From positions 372,001 to 436,000 of the forward strand of contig CAVVAM010000011.1 in NCBI GenBank assembly GCA_963746265.1: a DNA stretch of 64,000 nucleotides, read 5' to 3'. A program made the position numbers and the translations under genes. Below are positions 8,331 to 16,176 of this stretch, in pieces. This DNA is from Ilumatobacter sp963746265. GTDB lineage: Bacteria; Actinomycetota; Acidimicrobiia; Acidimicrobiales; Ilumatobacteraceae. The notes beneath the pieces are model-generated. The model made no database searches. It was not told where the DNA came from and saw nothing but the letters and a program-made list of their open reading frames with translations. The stretch's first letter is position 1, and the number at the start of each line of letters is the position of its first letter.

Positions 8331-9218
8331 TCAGGCGCCCAGGATCCAGCCTTCCTCGCGCTCGACGACGAGCAGATCCTCGTCCCTGATGTTCGGAGCG
8401 AACAGCGAACCCAACTGTCCGGCCCGGTCGAGACGGGCCAGGTGATGTGCGGTGCTGATCGCCCGGGCGGCGTCGGGAAGTGGATGGGCGGCCGGGTCGA
8501 GCTCGTAGCTCCAGGGCCAGACCTCGCCGATGACGACAGCGTCGTACGACGCCCGGGTCGGGATCTCGGTCACTCCCGTCTCGAACGGCCAGAGCCGGAC
8601 GCGTTTCGCCAGCCCCGACCGCTCGGCGAGCGCCCGCACGAGTGGCATCCCCAGCAGCGCCCGTCCGCCGGCTGCGAGCTCGCCGTGCAGCTGCCATACC
8701 GTCGGGGTCGACACGCCCCGGTTGGCGAGTCGCCGTTCGGCGATCCGGTATTCGGGCAGCCCGGCGAAGGTTCGGGGTCTGGTCGGCCTGACCGATCCGT
8801 GTTCCTCTGCGGGTGGGCAACCCCAGAACGGGCCGGGTGACATGCCGGCGCGCGTGTTGAGGGCGGCGCCGGCGTCGTACCGGTTGTTGCTGTTGTCCTC
8901 GTTGTCGATGACGGCATCGTCGACGGCGGTCCAGACGGCGCGCCAGTTCGCGGTCGGTCCGACCAACCGGCGGGCGAATCCGGTCGGGAACCCGAGCGGG
9001 AAGTCGAATCCGAGAAAGACTCGTCGCCCGACGGTCTCGCCGAGTTCCTCGACGAGTGCCTTCGTCGCCTGGCGGCGTGTCGCGTGGTTGACGCAGGCCG
9101 TTTCGTCGGTCCCGACTTCGACCGATGCCCGCCAGATCGAGTTGTCGCCACGTGTCGGTGCGTCGGCGTCGCTCCACCCGGCGATGATGATTCGATCGAA
9201 CAGCGGCCGGGTGTCCAC
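8331..9218 (-). CDS. Conserved protein of unknown function
   Basis: Not confidently recognised. About 295 residues from the GTG at 9218, chosen because longer starts run into the divergent RDD gene; in-frame GTGs at 9236 and 9245 are alternatives. RIIIAGWSDADAPTRGDNSIW at the start and GFDFPLGFP near residue 70 give two acidic positions in strand-like contexts, reminiscent of DUF429-type or RNase H-fold proteins. Later there is a conserved-looking WPFETG and a WPWSYEL. No signal peptide or membrane segment is visible. It ends 122 bases from the convergent recO stop. A nuclease-like fold is only a suggestion. Confidence 0.6.
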   Translation of the reverse strand: MDTRPLFDRIIIAGWSDADAPTRGDNSIWRASVEVGTDETACVNHATRRQATKALVEELGETVGRRVFLGFDFPLGFPTGFARRLVGPTANWRAVWTAVDDAVIDNEDNSNNRYDAGAALNTRAGMSPGPFWGCPPAEEHGSVRPTRPRTFAGLPEYRIAERRLANRGVSTPTVWQLHGELAAGGRALLGMPLVRALAERSGLAKRVRLWPFETGVTEIPTRASYDAVVIGEVWPWSYELDPAAHPLPDAARAISTAHHLARLDRAGQLGSLFAPNIRDEDLLVVEREEGWILGA

Positions 9219-9309
9219 GGCACGTGAGTGTGCCACACGAGTCACGATGTGGCCCCGTGCACCCCGTGGTCGACGTCTCACGCGCGTCGGCCCGCTACGG
9301 TCGGTCGCC

Positions 9310-9888
9310 ATGTCGGACACTCCACCACCACCACCACCACCACCGCCGCCACCGCCGCCACCGCCACCACCCGCTCCGCCGACGCTTCACTCGGGTGCTC
9401 CGGTGCTGGTGGGCTCGTACTCACCGTGGATCAATCGCGTCGGTGCCTACCTGCTGCGGGGTCTCGTGCTCGTACCCGTGTACCTGCCGGCATACGTGCT
9501 GGCGTTGATCGTCGGCGACATCGGTTTGCTCTTCATCGCGATCGCCTATGTGTTCGCGATCGCGGCGTCGATCCGATTCATCATCCAACGCGCCCATCTC
9601 GGATACGACATCGGCGACCGCTTGGTTGGCCAGCGTCTCGTGCGGGAGGCCACGAACCTGCCGATGGGTTCGGGCTGGAGCGTGTTCGGCCGCGGGATCG
9701 CACACATCCTCGACGCGTTGCCGTGCTATCTCGGATTCCTGTGGCCGCTCTGGGATGCGAAGAACCAGACGTTCGCCGACAAGATCGTCAGCACCGTCGT
9801 CGTGAGCGACGACACCCCCGGGCGTCACGAAGCCAAAGACCTCTACGTCAACGCGCTGATGTTCTGGACCCCGGTCGCGAAGAGCTGA
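9310..9888 (+). CDS. RDD family membrane protein with poly-Pro N-terminus
   Basis: Integral membrane protein of 192 residues. After MSDT comes a run of 17 Pro, then an RDD domain with two hydrophobic blocks (YLLRGLVLVPVYLPAYVLAL and LLFIAIAYVFAIAASI) and a third near residues 125-145. The signature WINRVGAYLLRG replaces the classical Arg-Asp-Asp start, and the later DRLVGQRLVRE and DAKNQTFADKIVSTVVV segments are typical of the family. Function is unknown; RDD proteins are proposed transport or stress proteins. A second MSDT-polyPro RDD gene near 20.7 kb is a broken paralog. The poly-Pro stretch should need EF-P for smooth translation. Confidence 0.78.
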   Translation: MSDTPPPPPPPPPPPPPPPPPAPPTLHSGAPVLVGSYSPWINRVGAYLLRGLVLVPVYLPAYVLALIVGDIGLLFIAIAYVFAIAASIRFIIQRAHLGYDIGDRLVGQRLVREATNLPMGSGWSVFGRGIAHILDALPCYLGFLWPLWDAKNQTFADKIVSTVVVSDDTPGRHEAKDLYVNALMFWTPVAKS

Positions 9889-9944
9889 CCGAACGGACGG
9901 ACTGCCGCGCGACCCAGCGGGTAGAGCAATAGCCTGGCGCGCCT

Positions 9945-11255
9945 ATGCCGGCCACCGAGCTCGATCAGATCGTCAATCTCTGCAAACGCCGGGGCTTCGT
10001 GTACCCCTCGGCCGAGATCTACGGTGGCTTCCGCTCCACGTACGATTACGGGCCCCTCGGCTCGTTGCTGCTCCGCAACGTCAAGGACGCTTGGATTCGG
10101 ACGATGGTGCAGCAACGCGAGGATGTCGTGCTCATCGATACGGCGATTCTGGGCCCGCCTCAGGTGTGGGAGGCGTCGGGCCACCTCGGCAACTTCTCCG
10201 ATCCACTGGTCGACTGCACCAACTGCAAGACACGCCACCGGCTCGACAAGCTCGACGACCCGGGGATCTGCCCCGCGTGCGGCTCCGAGAACAGCTTCAC
10301 CGAAGCACGAGAGTTCAACCTGATGTTCAAGACGCAGGCGGGCCCCGTCGAGGGAGCGGGAGCCGACGCCTATCTCCGTCCGGAGACCGCTCAGGGGATG
10401 TTCACGAACTTCACCCAGGTGCTGCAGACCGCCCGCAAGAAGCCGCCGTTCGGCATCGCGCAGGTCGGCAAGAGCTTCCGGAACGAGATCACGCCGCAGA
10501 ACTGGATCTTCCGCACGCGTGAGTTCGAGCAGATGGAGATGGAGTTCTTCGTGCATCCGGACGACAGTCAGGAGTGGTACGAGTACTGGTGCAACGAGCG
10601 GCTCAACTGGTATATCGAACTCGGCATTCCCGCCGAGATGCTGACGCTGCGTCAGCACGACGCCGATGAGCTGTCGCACTATTCGACGGGTACCGCAGAC
10701 GTCGAGTTCGAGTTCCCGTGGGGATTCGACGAACTCGAAGGCATCGCTCAGCGCACCGACTTCGATCTCAAGGCGCACGCAGCAGCCTCGGGGGAGCGGC
10801 TCGACTACCTCGACCCCCAGACCAACGAGCGCTACGTTCCGTACGTGATCGAGCCGGCCGCCGGAGCGACTCGCACGATGGCTGCCTTCCTCCTCGCGGC
10901 CTACGACGAGGAGGAGCTCGACAACGACACGCGCACCGTGCTCCGCCTGCATCCTCGGCTCGCTCCGTACAAGGTCGCCGTGCTGCCGCTGTCGAAGAAG
11001 GACACCCTGCTTCCGCTGGCGCACGACGTCCGCAAACTGGTCAGCGAGCGCTATCTGGTCGACTTCGACGAGACGCAGTCGATCGGGAAGCGCTACCGGC
11101 GCCAGGACGAGATCGGCACCCCGCTCTGTGTCACGGTCGATTTCGATTCGCTCGACGACCGCGCCGTCACCGTGCGAGACCGGGACACGATGGAACAGGT
11201 TCGTGTCGCGATCGACGACCTCGTCGATGTCATCGCCGGCCGCCTCGGCTTCTGA
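9945..11255 (+). CDS. glyS: Glycyl-tRNA synthetase (class II, single-subunit type)
   Basis: Charges tRNA-Gly with glycine in the cytoplasm. 436 residues, the usual length for the alpha2-type bacterial/eukaryotic GlyRS. Class II motif 2 reads GKSFRNEITPQNWIFRTREFEQMEMEFF (arginine and FRxE positions present) and motif 3 IEPAAGATRTMAAFLLAAY. The N-terminus LVNLCKRRGF-like segment reads QIVNLCKRRGFVYPSAEIYGG. A Cys4 insert (CTNCKTRHR ... CPACGSEN) may bind zinc. The anticodon-binding domain occupies about residues 340-436 (PYKVAVLPLSKK). It is followed 3 bases later by trpC. Confidence 0.96.
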   Translation: MPATELDQIVNLCKRRGFVYPSAEIYGGFRSTYDYGPLGSLLLRNVKDAWIRTMVQQREDVVLIDTAILGPPQVWEASGHLGNFSDPLVDCTNCKTRHRLDKLDDPGICPACGSENSFTEAREFNLMFKTQAGPVEGAGADAYLRPETAQGMFTNFTQVLQTARKKPPFGIAQVGKSFRNEITPQNWIFRTREFEQMEMEFFVHPDDSQEWYEYWCNERLNWYIELGIPAEMLTLRQHDADELSHYSTGTADVEFEFPWGFDELEGIAQRTDFDLKAHAAASGERLDYLDPQTNERYVPYVIEPAAGATRTMAAFLLAAYDEEELDNDTRTVLRLHPRLAPYKVAVLPLSKKDTLLPLAHDVRKLVSERYLVDFDETQSIGKRYRRQDEIGTPLCVTVDFDSLDDRAVTVRDRDTMEQVRVAIDDLVDVIAGRLGF

Positions 11256-11258
11256 CAG

Positions 11259-12032
11259 ATGGCCACCTACCTCGACGAGATCCTCGCCCGGCATCGAGAG
11301 GCGGCAGCGGCCGACACCCGACCGCTCGGTCGACTGATCGACCGCGCACGCGAGTGTGAGCCGGCGCGCGGTTTCCGTCGAGCCCTCGCAGCACACGCCG
11401 GTCTCGGCGTGATCGCGGAGGTCAAGCGCCGATCACCGTCGAAGGGTGATCTGTTCGCCGATCTCGACCCGGCCGGGTTGGCACGGCAGTACGAGGCGGG
11501 CGGAGCGTGCTGCCTGTCGGTGCTCACCGACCACGAGTTCTTCGGAGGTTCCGTCGGCGATCTGCAGGCCGCACGTGCGGCGTGTGCGCTGCCGGTCCTG
11601 CGGAAGGACTTCACGGTGTGCGCTCACGATGTCGCCGACGCTCGGCTCATGGGCGCCGACTGCGTCCTCCTGATCGCAGCAGCGTTGCCCGACGAGCTGC
11701 TCGTCGAACTGCACCGCCTCGCGATCGACCTCGGACTCGATGTGCTCGTCGAGGTGCACGACGAGGCGGAACTCGAGGTCGCCCTGGCTGCAGACGCCAC
11801 CCTGATCGGGGTCAACCAGCGTGACCTCGTCACGTTCGACGTCGACCACCAACGGGCGGTGCGGATGGCATCGGCCATCCGCGCGGGGATCATCAAGGTC
11901 GCCGAATCGGGCGTTCGCGGTCGAGGCGACGCGCGGGCGCTGCACGAGGCCGGATACGACGCCGTCTTGGTCGGCGAGACCCTCGTCACCTCCGGTCGAC
12001 CCGGGCAGGCCGTCGCCGAACTCATGGGGTGA
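11259..12032 (+). CDS. trpC: Indole-3-glycerol phosphate synthase
   Basis: Converts CdRP to indole-3-glycerol phosphate in tryptophan synthesis. 257 residues forming a (beta/alpha)8 barrel. Catalytic and binding segments visible: VIAEVKRRSPSKGD (catalytic Lys, phosphate loop), LSVLTDHEFFGGS, LPVLRKDF (catalytic Lys), GLDVLVEVHDEAEL (Glu), IGVNQRDL (Asn) and VAESGVRG. It begins 3 bases after glyS and is followed by the amphi-Trp gene, then trpF, trpB and trpA, so the pathway genes are close together but not strictly contiguous. trpE, trpD and trpG are not in the window. Confidence 0.96.
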   Translation: MATYLDEILARHREAAAADTRPLGRLIDRARECEPARGFRRALAAHAGLGVIAEVKRRSPSKGDLFADLDPAGLARQYEAGGACCLSVLTDHEFFGGSVGDLQAARAACALPVLRKDFTVCAHDVADARLMGADCVLLIAAALPDELLVELHRLAIDLGLDVLVEVHDEAELEVALAADATLIGVNQRDLVTFDVDHQRAVRMASAIRAGIIKVAESGVRGRGDARALHEAGYDAVLVGETLVTSGRPGQAVAELMG

Positions 12033-12162
12033 CCGCTGCCCGAGGTCGCCGATCGGCGCCGTCGTGTGCTGGGGCAGGCTCCTCGGGTCGCCCTGTTCGA
12101 CGTTCGTCGTCGATCGTCGATACCGTCGGTTGCGACGCCCACGTGTCTGCTGAGGAGTGACC

Positions 12163-12378
12163 ATGGATCTGATCGAGATCGAACAGGAACGGCGCCTACG
12201 ACGCGAGGAGGCCGCGACGTGGCTGCGGACGCTCGCCGACAGCCTGGCGCGACACAACGAGGTCGAGTTCGTGCGTGAGGGCATCAGATACCGCGTCGAG
12301 GTGCCCGACGAGGTCACGATGAGCGTCGAGCTCGAGGTCGGTGGCGACAACGAGATCGAGATCGAGATCACCTGGTGA
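12163..12378 (+). CDS. Small amphi-Trp domain protein
   Basis: Acidic protein of 71 residues. The ATG at 12163 is chosen because a GAGGAG Shine-Dalgarno ends six bases before it. The sequence matches the small amphi-Trp domain family as I remember it: ERRLRREEAATWLRTLADSLARH helix, then REGIRYRVEVPDEVTMSVELEV strands, ending EIEITW with the terminal Trp. The biochemical role of this domain is unknown to me. It sits between trpC (131 bases upstream) and trpF (117 bases downstream); whether that position has regulatory meaning is open. Confidence 0.75.
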   Translation: MDLIEIEQERRLRREEAATWLRTLADSLARHNEVEFVREGIRYRVEVPDEVTMSVELEVGGDNEIEIEITW

Positions 12379-12495
12379 ACCACAGGTGGGCCCGGATCGC
12401 TCGAGCACCGGGTTCGACCGCTCCACCGCGGTCGGCGACGCGGGCCGGAACGAACCACGCAGTTCCCGGCCCCAGGCCGTAGAGTTCGAGACCGA

Positions 12496-13149
12496 ATGTT
12501 CGTCAAGATCTGCGGCATCACCAACGAGGACGACGCGCTGTTCGCCGTGGCGATGGGTGCCGATGCCGTCGGCTTCATCTTCGCTCCCTCGCCACGACAA
12601 GTGGCGGCGCAGACGGTCTACGACATCACTCGCCGACTTCCACCCGAGGTCCTGACAGTCGGAGTGTTCCGTGACGAGCACCCGTCGCGTGTGATCGAGA
12701 TCGCTCACCGCGCCAACGTGAAGGCCGTCCAACTGCACGGGCGCGAGACGCCCGAGCAGTCGAAAGAGATCGGCGGGAGCATCCGCTGGGTGATCAAGGC
12801 GTTCGGATCGGACTCCCCGCACCTGGCCGAGGCGGATCGGTACGGCACCGATCTCGTGTTGCTCGATGCCCCGAGCCCCGGTTCCGGCAAGTTGTTCGAC
12901 TGGAATCTGGCCGCCGACGTCCCCGACTCCGTCCGGATGATCCTCGCCGGTGGGCTCGATGCCGACAACGTGGCCGACGCCATCGAGATCGTCGAGCCCT
13001 GGGGGGTGGACGCGGCCTCCGGCGTCGAGTTCGAACCGGGCCGCAAGGATCCGACCAAGGTGCGGCGGTTCATCGCCAACGCACGTGCGGCTGCACCCTC
13101 GCCGTACCTGGGCCCCGACGAACTGCCCTACGACTGGGCCGACGAGTGA
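12496..13149 (+). CDS. trpF: Phosphoribosylanthranilate isomerase
   Basis: Performs the Amadori rearrangement of phosphoribosylanthranilate to CdRP, the step before TrpC. 217 residues, a (beta/alpha)8 barrel. Signatures: FVKICGITNEDDA (catalytic Cys), GADAVGFIFAPSPRQV, VKAVQLHGRETPE, DLVLLDAPSPGSGKLFDW (catalytic Asp), and the C-terminal phosphate loop LAGGLDADNV with VDAASGVEFEPGRKDPTKV. It has a separate TrpF, unlike high-GC actinobacteria that rely on the bifunctional PriA. The gene lies 7 bases before trpB. Confidence 0.95.
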   Translation: MFVKICGITNEDDALFAVAMGADAVGFIFAPSPRQVAAQTVYDITRRLPPEVLTVGVFRDEHPSRVIEIAHRANVKAVQLHGRETPEQSKEIGGSIRWVIKAFGSDSPHLAEADRYGTDLVLLDAPSPGSGKLFDWNLAADVPDSVRMILAGGLDADNVADAIEIVEPWGVDAASGVEFEPGRKDPTKVRRFIANARAAAPSPYLGPDELPYDWADE

Positions 13150-13156
13150 GGACCTC

Positions 13157-14341
13157 ATGACCGACCCCTCCATCACCCTCACGGCCCCGCCCGATGCGAC
13201 GGGTCGGTTCGGCGAGTTCGGTGGGCGATTCGTTCCCGAGACGCTGGTGCCCGCCTGTCAGGAACTCGAGCGTGCCTTCCACGAGGCCTGGAACGACCCG
13301 GGTTTTCGCACCGAACTGGCCGACATCCACGCCCACTACTCGGGACGCCCGTCGATCCTGACCGAGTGCCAGAACCTCGGCGCGGAGCTCGGGATACGGC
13401 TGATCCTCAAGCGCGAAGACCTCAACCACACCGGCTCCCACAAGATCAACAACGTGATCGGTCAAGCACTGCTCGCGAAGCGGATGGGGAAGCAGCGCAT
13501 CGTCGCCGACACCGGAGCCGGCCAGCACGGCGTCGCCAGCGCCACGGCCGCGGCGTTGCTCGGTCTCGAGTGCAAGGTCTACATGGGGGCCGTCGACGTC
13601 GAACGACAAGCGCTCAACGTGTTCCGGATGAAGCTGCTCGGTGCCGAGGTCGAGTCGGTGGAGAGCGGGAGCCGAACCCTCAAGGATGCCGTCAACGAGG
13701 CGATGCGTCACTGGGTGGCCACCGTCGCCGACACGCACTTCTGCCTCGGTTCGGTCGTGGGCCCACACCCGTACCCGCACATGGTTCGGCAGTTCCAGAG
13801 CATCATCGGCGAGGAAGCGCACGCCCAGTGCCTCGAACTGCTCGGGGCCTCGCCCGATGTCGTGGTGGCGTGTGTCGGGGGTGGGTCGAACGCAATGGGC
13901 ATCTTCGCTGGCTTCGTCGACGAGCCCGCCACCCGACTGATCGGCGTCGAGCCGGCAGGCGGTGCCGCCATCGGGCACGGCTCGCCCGGTGTCGTCCACG
14001 GCATGCGGAGCAATCTCATGCAAGACGAGGTCGGGCAGGTGGAGGAGGCGGTGTCGATCTCGGCGGGTCTCGACTATCCCGGAGTCGGCCCCGAGCATTC
14101 GTATCTCGCGTCGATCGGCCGTGCGGAATATCCGAACGTGACCGATGCCGAGGTGATCGATGCCTTCCGGCTGCTGTCGGAGACCGAGGGCATCATCCCG
14201 GCGCTCGAGAGCGCGCATGCGATCGCCTGGCTTCGTCGCGAGGCGGAGTCGCTGCGAGGACGGACGGTGCTCGTCAACCTGTCGGGCCGTGGTGACAAGG
14301 ATGTCGCTCAGATGATGGAGATCCTCGAGGGCCGACTCTGA
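13157..14341 (+). CDS. trpB: Tryptophan synthase beta subunit
   Basis: PLP enzyme joining indole and serine to form tryptophan, in complex with TrpA. 394 residues from the ATG after a GAGGACCTC leader. Key segments: GRFGEFGGRFVPETL, LKREDLNHTGSHKINN with the PLP-binding Lys, ETGAGQHG-equivalent ADTGAGQHGVASATA, CVGGGSNAMG phosphate loop, and the C-terminal LSGRGDKD. It is a TrpB1-type enzyme. Its stop overlaps the trpA ATG by one base (TGATG), giving coupled synthesis of the two subunits. Confidence 0.97.
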   Translation: MTDPSITLTAPPDATGRFGEFGGRFVPETLVPACQELERAFHEAWNDPGFRTELADIHAHYSGRPSILTECQNLGAELGIRLILKREDLNHTGSHKINNVIGQALLAKRMGKQRIVADTGAGQHGVASATAAALLGLECKVYMGAVDVERQALNVFRMKLLGAEVESVESGSRTLKDAVNEAMRHWVATVADTHFCLGSVVGPHPYPHMVRQFQSIIGEEAHAQCLELLGASPDVVVACVGGGSNAMGIFAGFVDEPATRLIGVEPAGGAAIGHGSPGVVHGMRSNLMQDEVGQVEEAVSISAGLDYPGVGPEHSYLASIGRAEYPNVTDAEVIDAFRLLSETEGIIPALESAHAIAWLRREAESLRGRTVLVNLSGRGDKDVAQMMEILEGRL

Positions 14342-15111
14342 TGGGTCGACTCGAAGACGAGTTCCGTACCAAGCGTGCCGACGGCCGCAAACTGCTCGTG
14401 CCCTACATCACCGGCGGGTATCCGGGTTGGCAGGACGCAGTGCGGGCCGCTGCCGCCGAGGGCGCCGACGCCGTCGAGATCGGCGTGCCGTTCTCCGATC
14501 CCGTGATGGACGGACCGGTGATCCAGCAGGCTTCTCAGGCGGCTCTCGACGCCGGCGCGACGCCGTCACTGATCCTCGACGACGTGCCGACTCTCGACGT
14601 CGAGATTCCGCTCCTCGTGATGACGTACTACAACCTCGTGCACCACGACGGCCATCGGCGTTTCGCTCACCGCCTCGTGCAGGCGGGCGTGTCGGGATGC
14701 ATCCTGCCCGACCTGCCGCTCGAAGAGTCGGCACCGTGGTGCCGCGCCGCCGATCAGGAAGGTGTCGAGACGGTGATGCTCGCAGCGCCGACCGCACCGG
14801 ACGATCGACTGCCGCTCGTCGCGGCACGCGCCCGGGGCTTCTTGTACTCGGTCGGATTGTTGGGGGTGACGGGGGAGCGGGCGACACTCGCGTCGACCGC
14901 GACCGAGCTGGCGGCACGACTCAAGCAGATCACGGACGTGCCCGTGCTCGTGGGCGTCGGGGTGTCCGACGCCCGGCAGGCGTGGGAGGCGACTCGGGTC
15001 GCCGACGGTGTCATCCAGGGCGCGTCGGTGATGCGCCGGCTGATGGAGACCGGTCCCGAGGCGGTCGGCGACTACGTCGCCGAGGTCCGCCGCGCGATCG
15101 ACACCGACTGA
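14341..15111 (+). CDS. trpA: Tryptophan synthase alpha subunit
   Basis: Cleaves indole-3-glycerol phosphate to indole and passes it to TrpB through a tunnel. 256 residues. Catalytic Glu lies in GADAVEIGVPFSDPVMDGPVIQ and the catalytic Asp in GCILPDLPLEES. Phosphate-binding loops are FLYSVGLLGVTGER and VGVGVSDARQ. It is the last gene of the trp cluster. A perfect hairpin about 80 bases downstream is the likely transcript end. Confidence 0.96.
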   Translation: MGRLEDEFRTKRADGRKLLVPYITGGYPGWQDAVRAAAAEGADAVEIGVPFSDPVMDGPVIQQASQAALDAGATPSLILDDVPTLDVEIPLLVMTYYNLVHHDGHRRFAHRLVQAGVSGCILPDLPLEESAPWCRAADQEGVETVMLAAPTAPDDRLPLVAARARGFLYSVGLLGVTGERATLASTATELAARLKQITDVPVLVGVGVSDARQAWEATRVADGVIQGASVMRRLMETGPEAVGDYVAEVRRAIDTD

Positions 15112-15192
15112 GTCGACATCCGACACCGGTCGAGTCGACGTCGCACGATCCCGAACGATCTCGCGGGTGACCGCCGGCGGTCGTGGACGCGA

Positions 15193-15216
15193 CACGAGGG
15201 CCCGAAGGCCCTCGTG
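15193..15216. terminator. Hairpin after trpA, likely terminator
   Basis: A perfect 10-bp stem, CACGAGGGCC and GGCCCTCGTG, closes a stable CGAA tetraloop 81 bases after the trpA stop. There is no T-run, as is common in high-GC actinobacteria. It probably ends the glyS/trp transcript and could also stop any minus-strand transcript from the gap. Confidence 0.65.
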
Positions 15217-15645
15217 ACGTTCGCAACAGCCCATTGATCCCGATCGACCTCGAGGTCGTCGGTCAATGCTGGACGAAGGTGACATGCGCCCTCACGCCCA
15301 TCGACGGAGGGTTGCATCTCGGATGATGATCGGCGCGGCTGCTGCTGCCGAGCGGGCGACAGCTGATCCGGGGGTTCGAGACCCTGATGGCATCACCTCG
15401 TCGATCACATCGATGAGCTGACGTATCAGCACGGCTGAACGTAGTGCATGGGAGCCTCCTTCCGACCTGGGACAAACGGTCTGTGGGGAGGGTAACGCTC
15501 TGGGTGACCGATTTGCAAGGATATCGACGCTTCCTTGAAGCTGGAGACCCGGACGGCACGCAACTGCTGCTCAGGGTGGCCGCATGGTCACGATCACGGG
15601 CATTGATCGGCTCCGAAACGGCCCGTTTCGCCTACAGTCGGTGAG
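15217..15645. other. Gap before fabZ with a strong minus-strand ribosome site and tiny frames
   Basis: No clear gene. On the minus strand the strongest Shine-Dalgarno in the region (GGAAGGAGG, about 15456-15464) lies correctly spaced before an ATG at 15449 that encodes only MHYVQPC and stops at 15426. Four bases before that stop a GTG at 15432 opens a 46-residue frame (LIRQLIDVIDEVMPSGS...) ending at 15292. This looks like a possible leader peptide with a coupled small ORF, running toward the hairpin at 15193-15216. Codon use is not clearly protein-like, so both are tentative. On the plus strand a palindrome precedes fabZ and is listed separately. Confidence 0.3.
15614..15630. promoter_or_regulatory. 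Palindrome just upstream of fabZ
   Basis: CGAAACG-GCC-CGTTTCG is a perfect 7-bp inverted repeat with a 3-base spacer, ending 15 bases before the fabZ GTG. Its position over the expected promoter or ribosome site suggests an operator. No matching copy was noticed before the minus-strand fab genes. Confidence 0.4.
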
Positions 15646-16062
15646 GTGCGCCCTGAGGACTTCTTGCCACACCGGCCCCCCTTCCTGTTCGTCGACGAGA
15701 TTCTCGACGTCGTTCCGGGTGTCTCGGCACGTGGGCGCTGGCGTCTGACGGGCGAGGAGTGGTTCTTCGCCGGTCACTTCCCGGGGCGTCCGACGTTGCC
15801 GGGAGTGTTGATGTGCGAGGCGATCGCTCAGGTCGGCGCGCTCGCCGTGCTCCACGACGAGCGATTCGCGGGGAAGTTGCCACTGTTCGGCGGGCTCGAC
15901 AAGGCCCGCTTCCGGCGACAGGTCGGACCCGGCGACGAACTGGTGCTCGAATGTGAGATGGGCCGACTCTCGGCGCGTGCGGGCAAGGGAAGCGGTCGTG
16001 CGCTGCTCGGCGGTGAGGTCGCCGCCGAGTGTGACCTCATGTTCGTCGTCGTCGACGCCTGA
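15646..16062 (+). CDS. fabZ: 3-Hydroxyacyl-ACP dehydratase FabZ
   Basis: Hotdog-fold dehydratase removing water from 3-hydroxyacyl-ACP in fatty acid elongation. 138 residues from a GTG. The catalytic His44 lies in the signature FAGHFPGRPTLPGVLM and the catalytic Glu58 in CEAIAQ. The N-terminal LPHRPPFLFVDEIL is typical. It stands alone on the plus strand, facing the fabF end of the minus-strand fab operon, so the full elongation set is in one place except for an enoyl-ACP reductase, which is not seen in the window. Confidence 0.9.
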   Translation: MRPEDFLPHRPPFLFVDEILDVVPGVSARGRWRLTGEEWFFAGHFPGRPTLPGVLMCEAIAQVGALAVLHDERFAGKLPLFGGLDKARFRRQVGPGDELVLECEMGRLSARAGKGSGRALLGGEVAAECDLMFVVVDA

Positions 16063-16176
16063 TTCCACCTGAATCGCACACTGCCCGTGTTCCACCTCGC
16101 GGTCGCCATGCCGAGACGGATCGGCTCCGTCGCGCCCAACCAGCGCACGGATCAATCCGGCAACCGGAAGGAGTTG

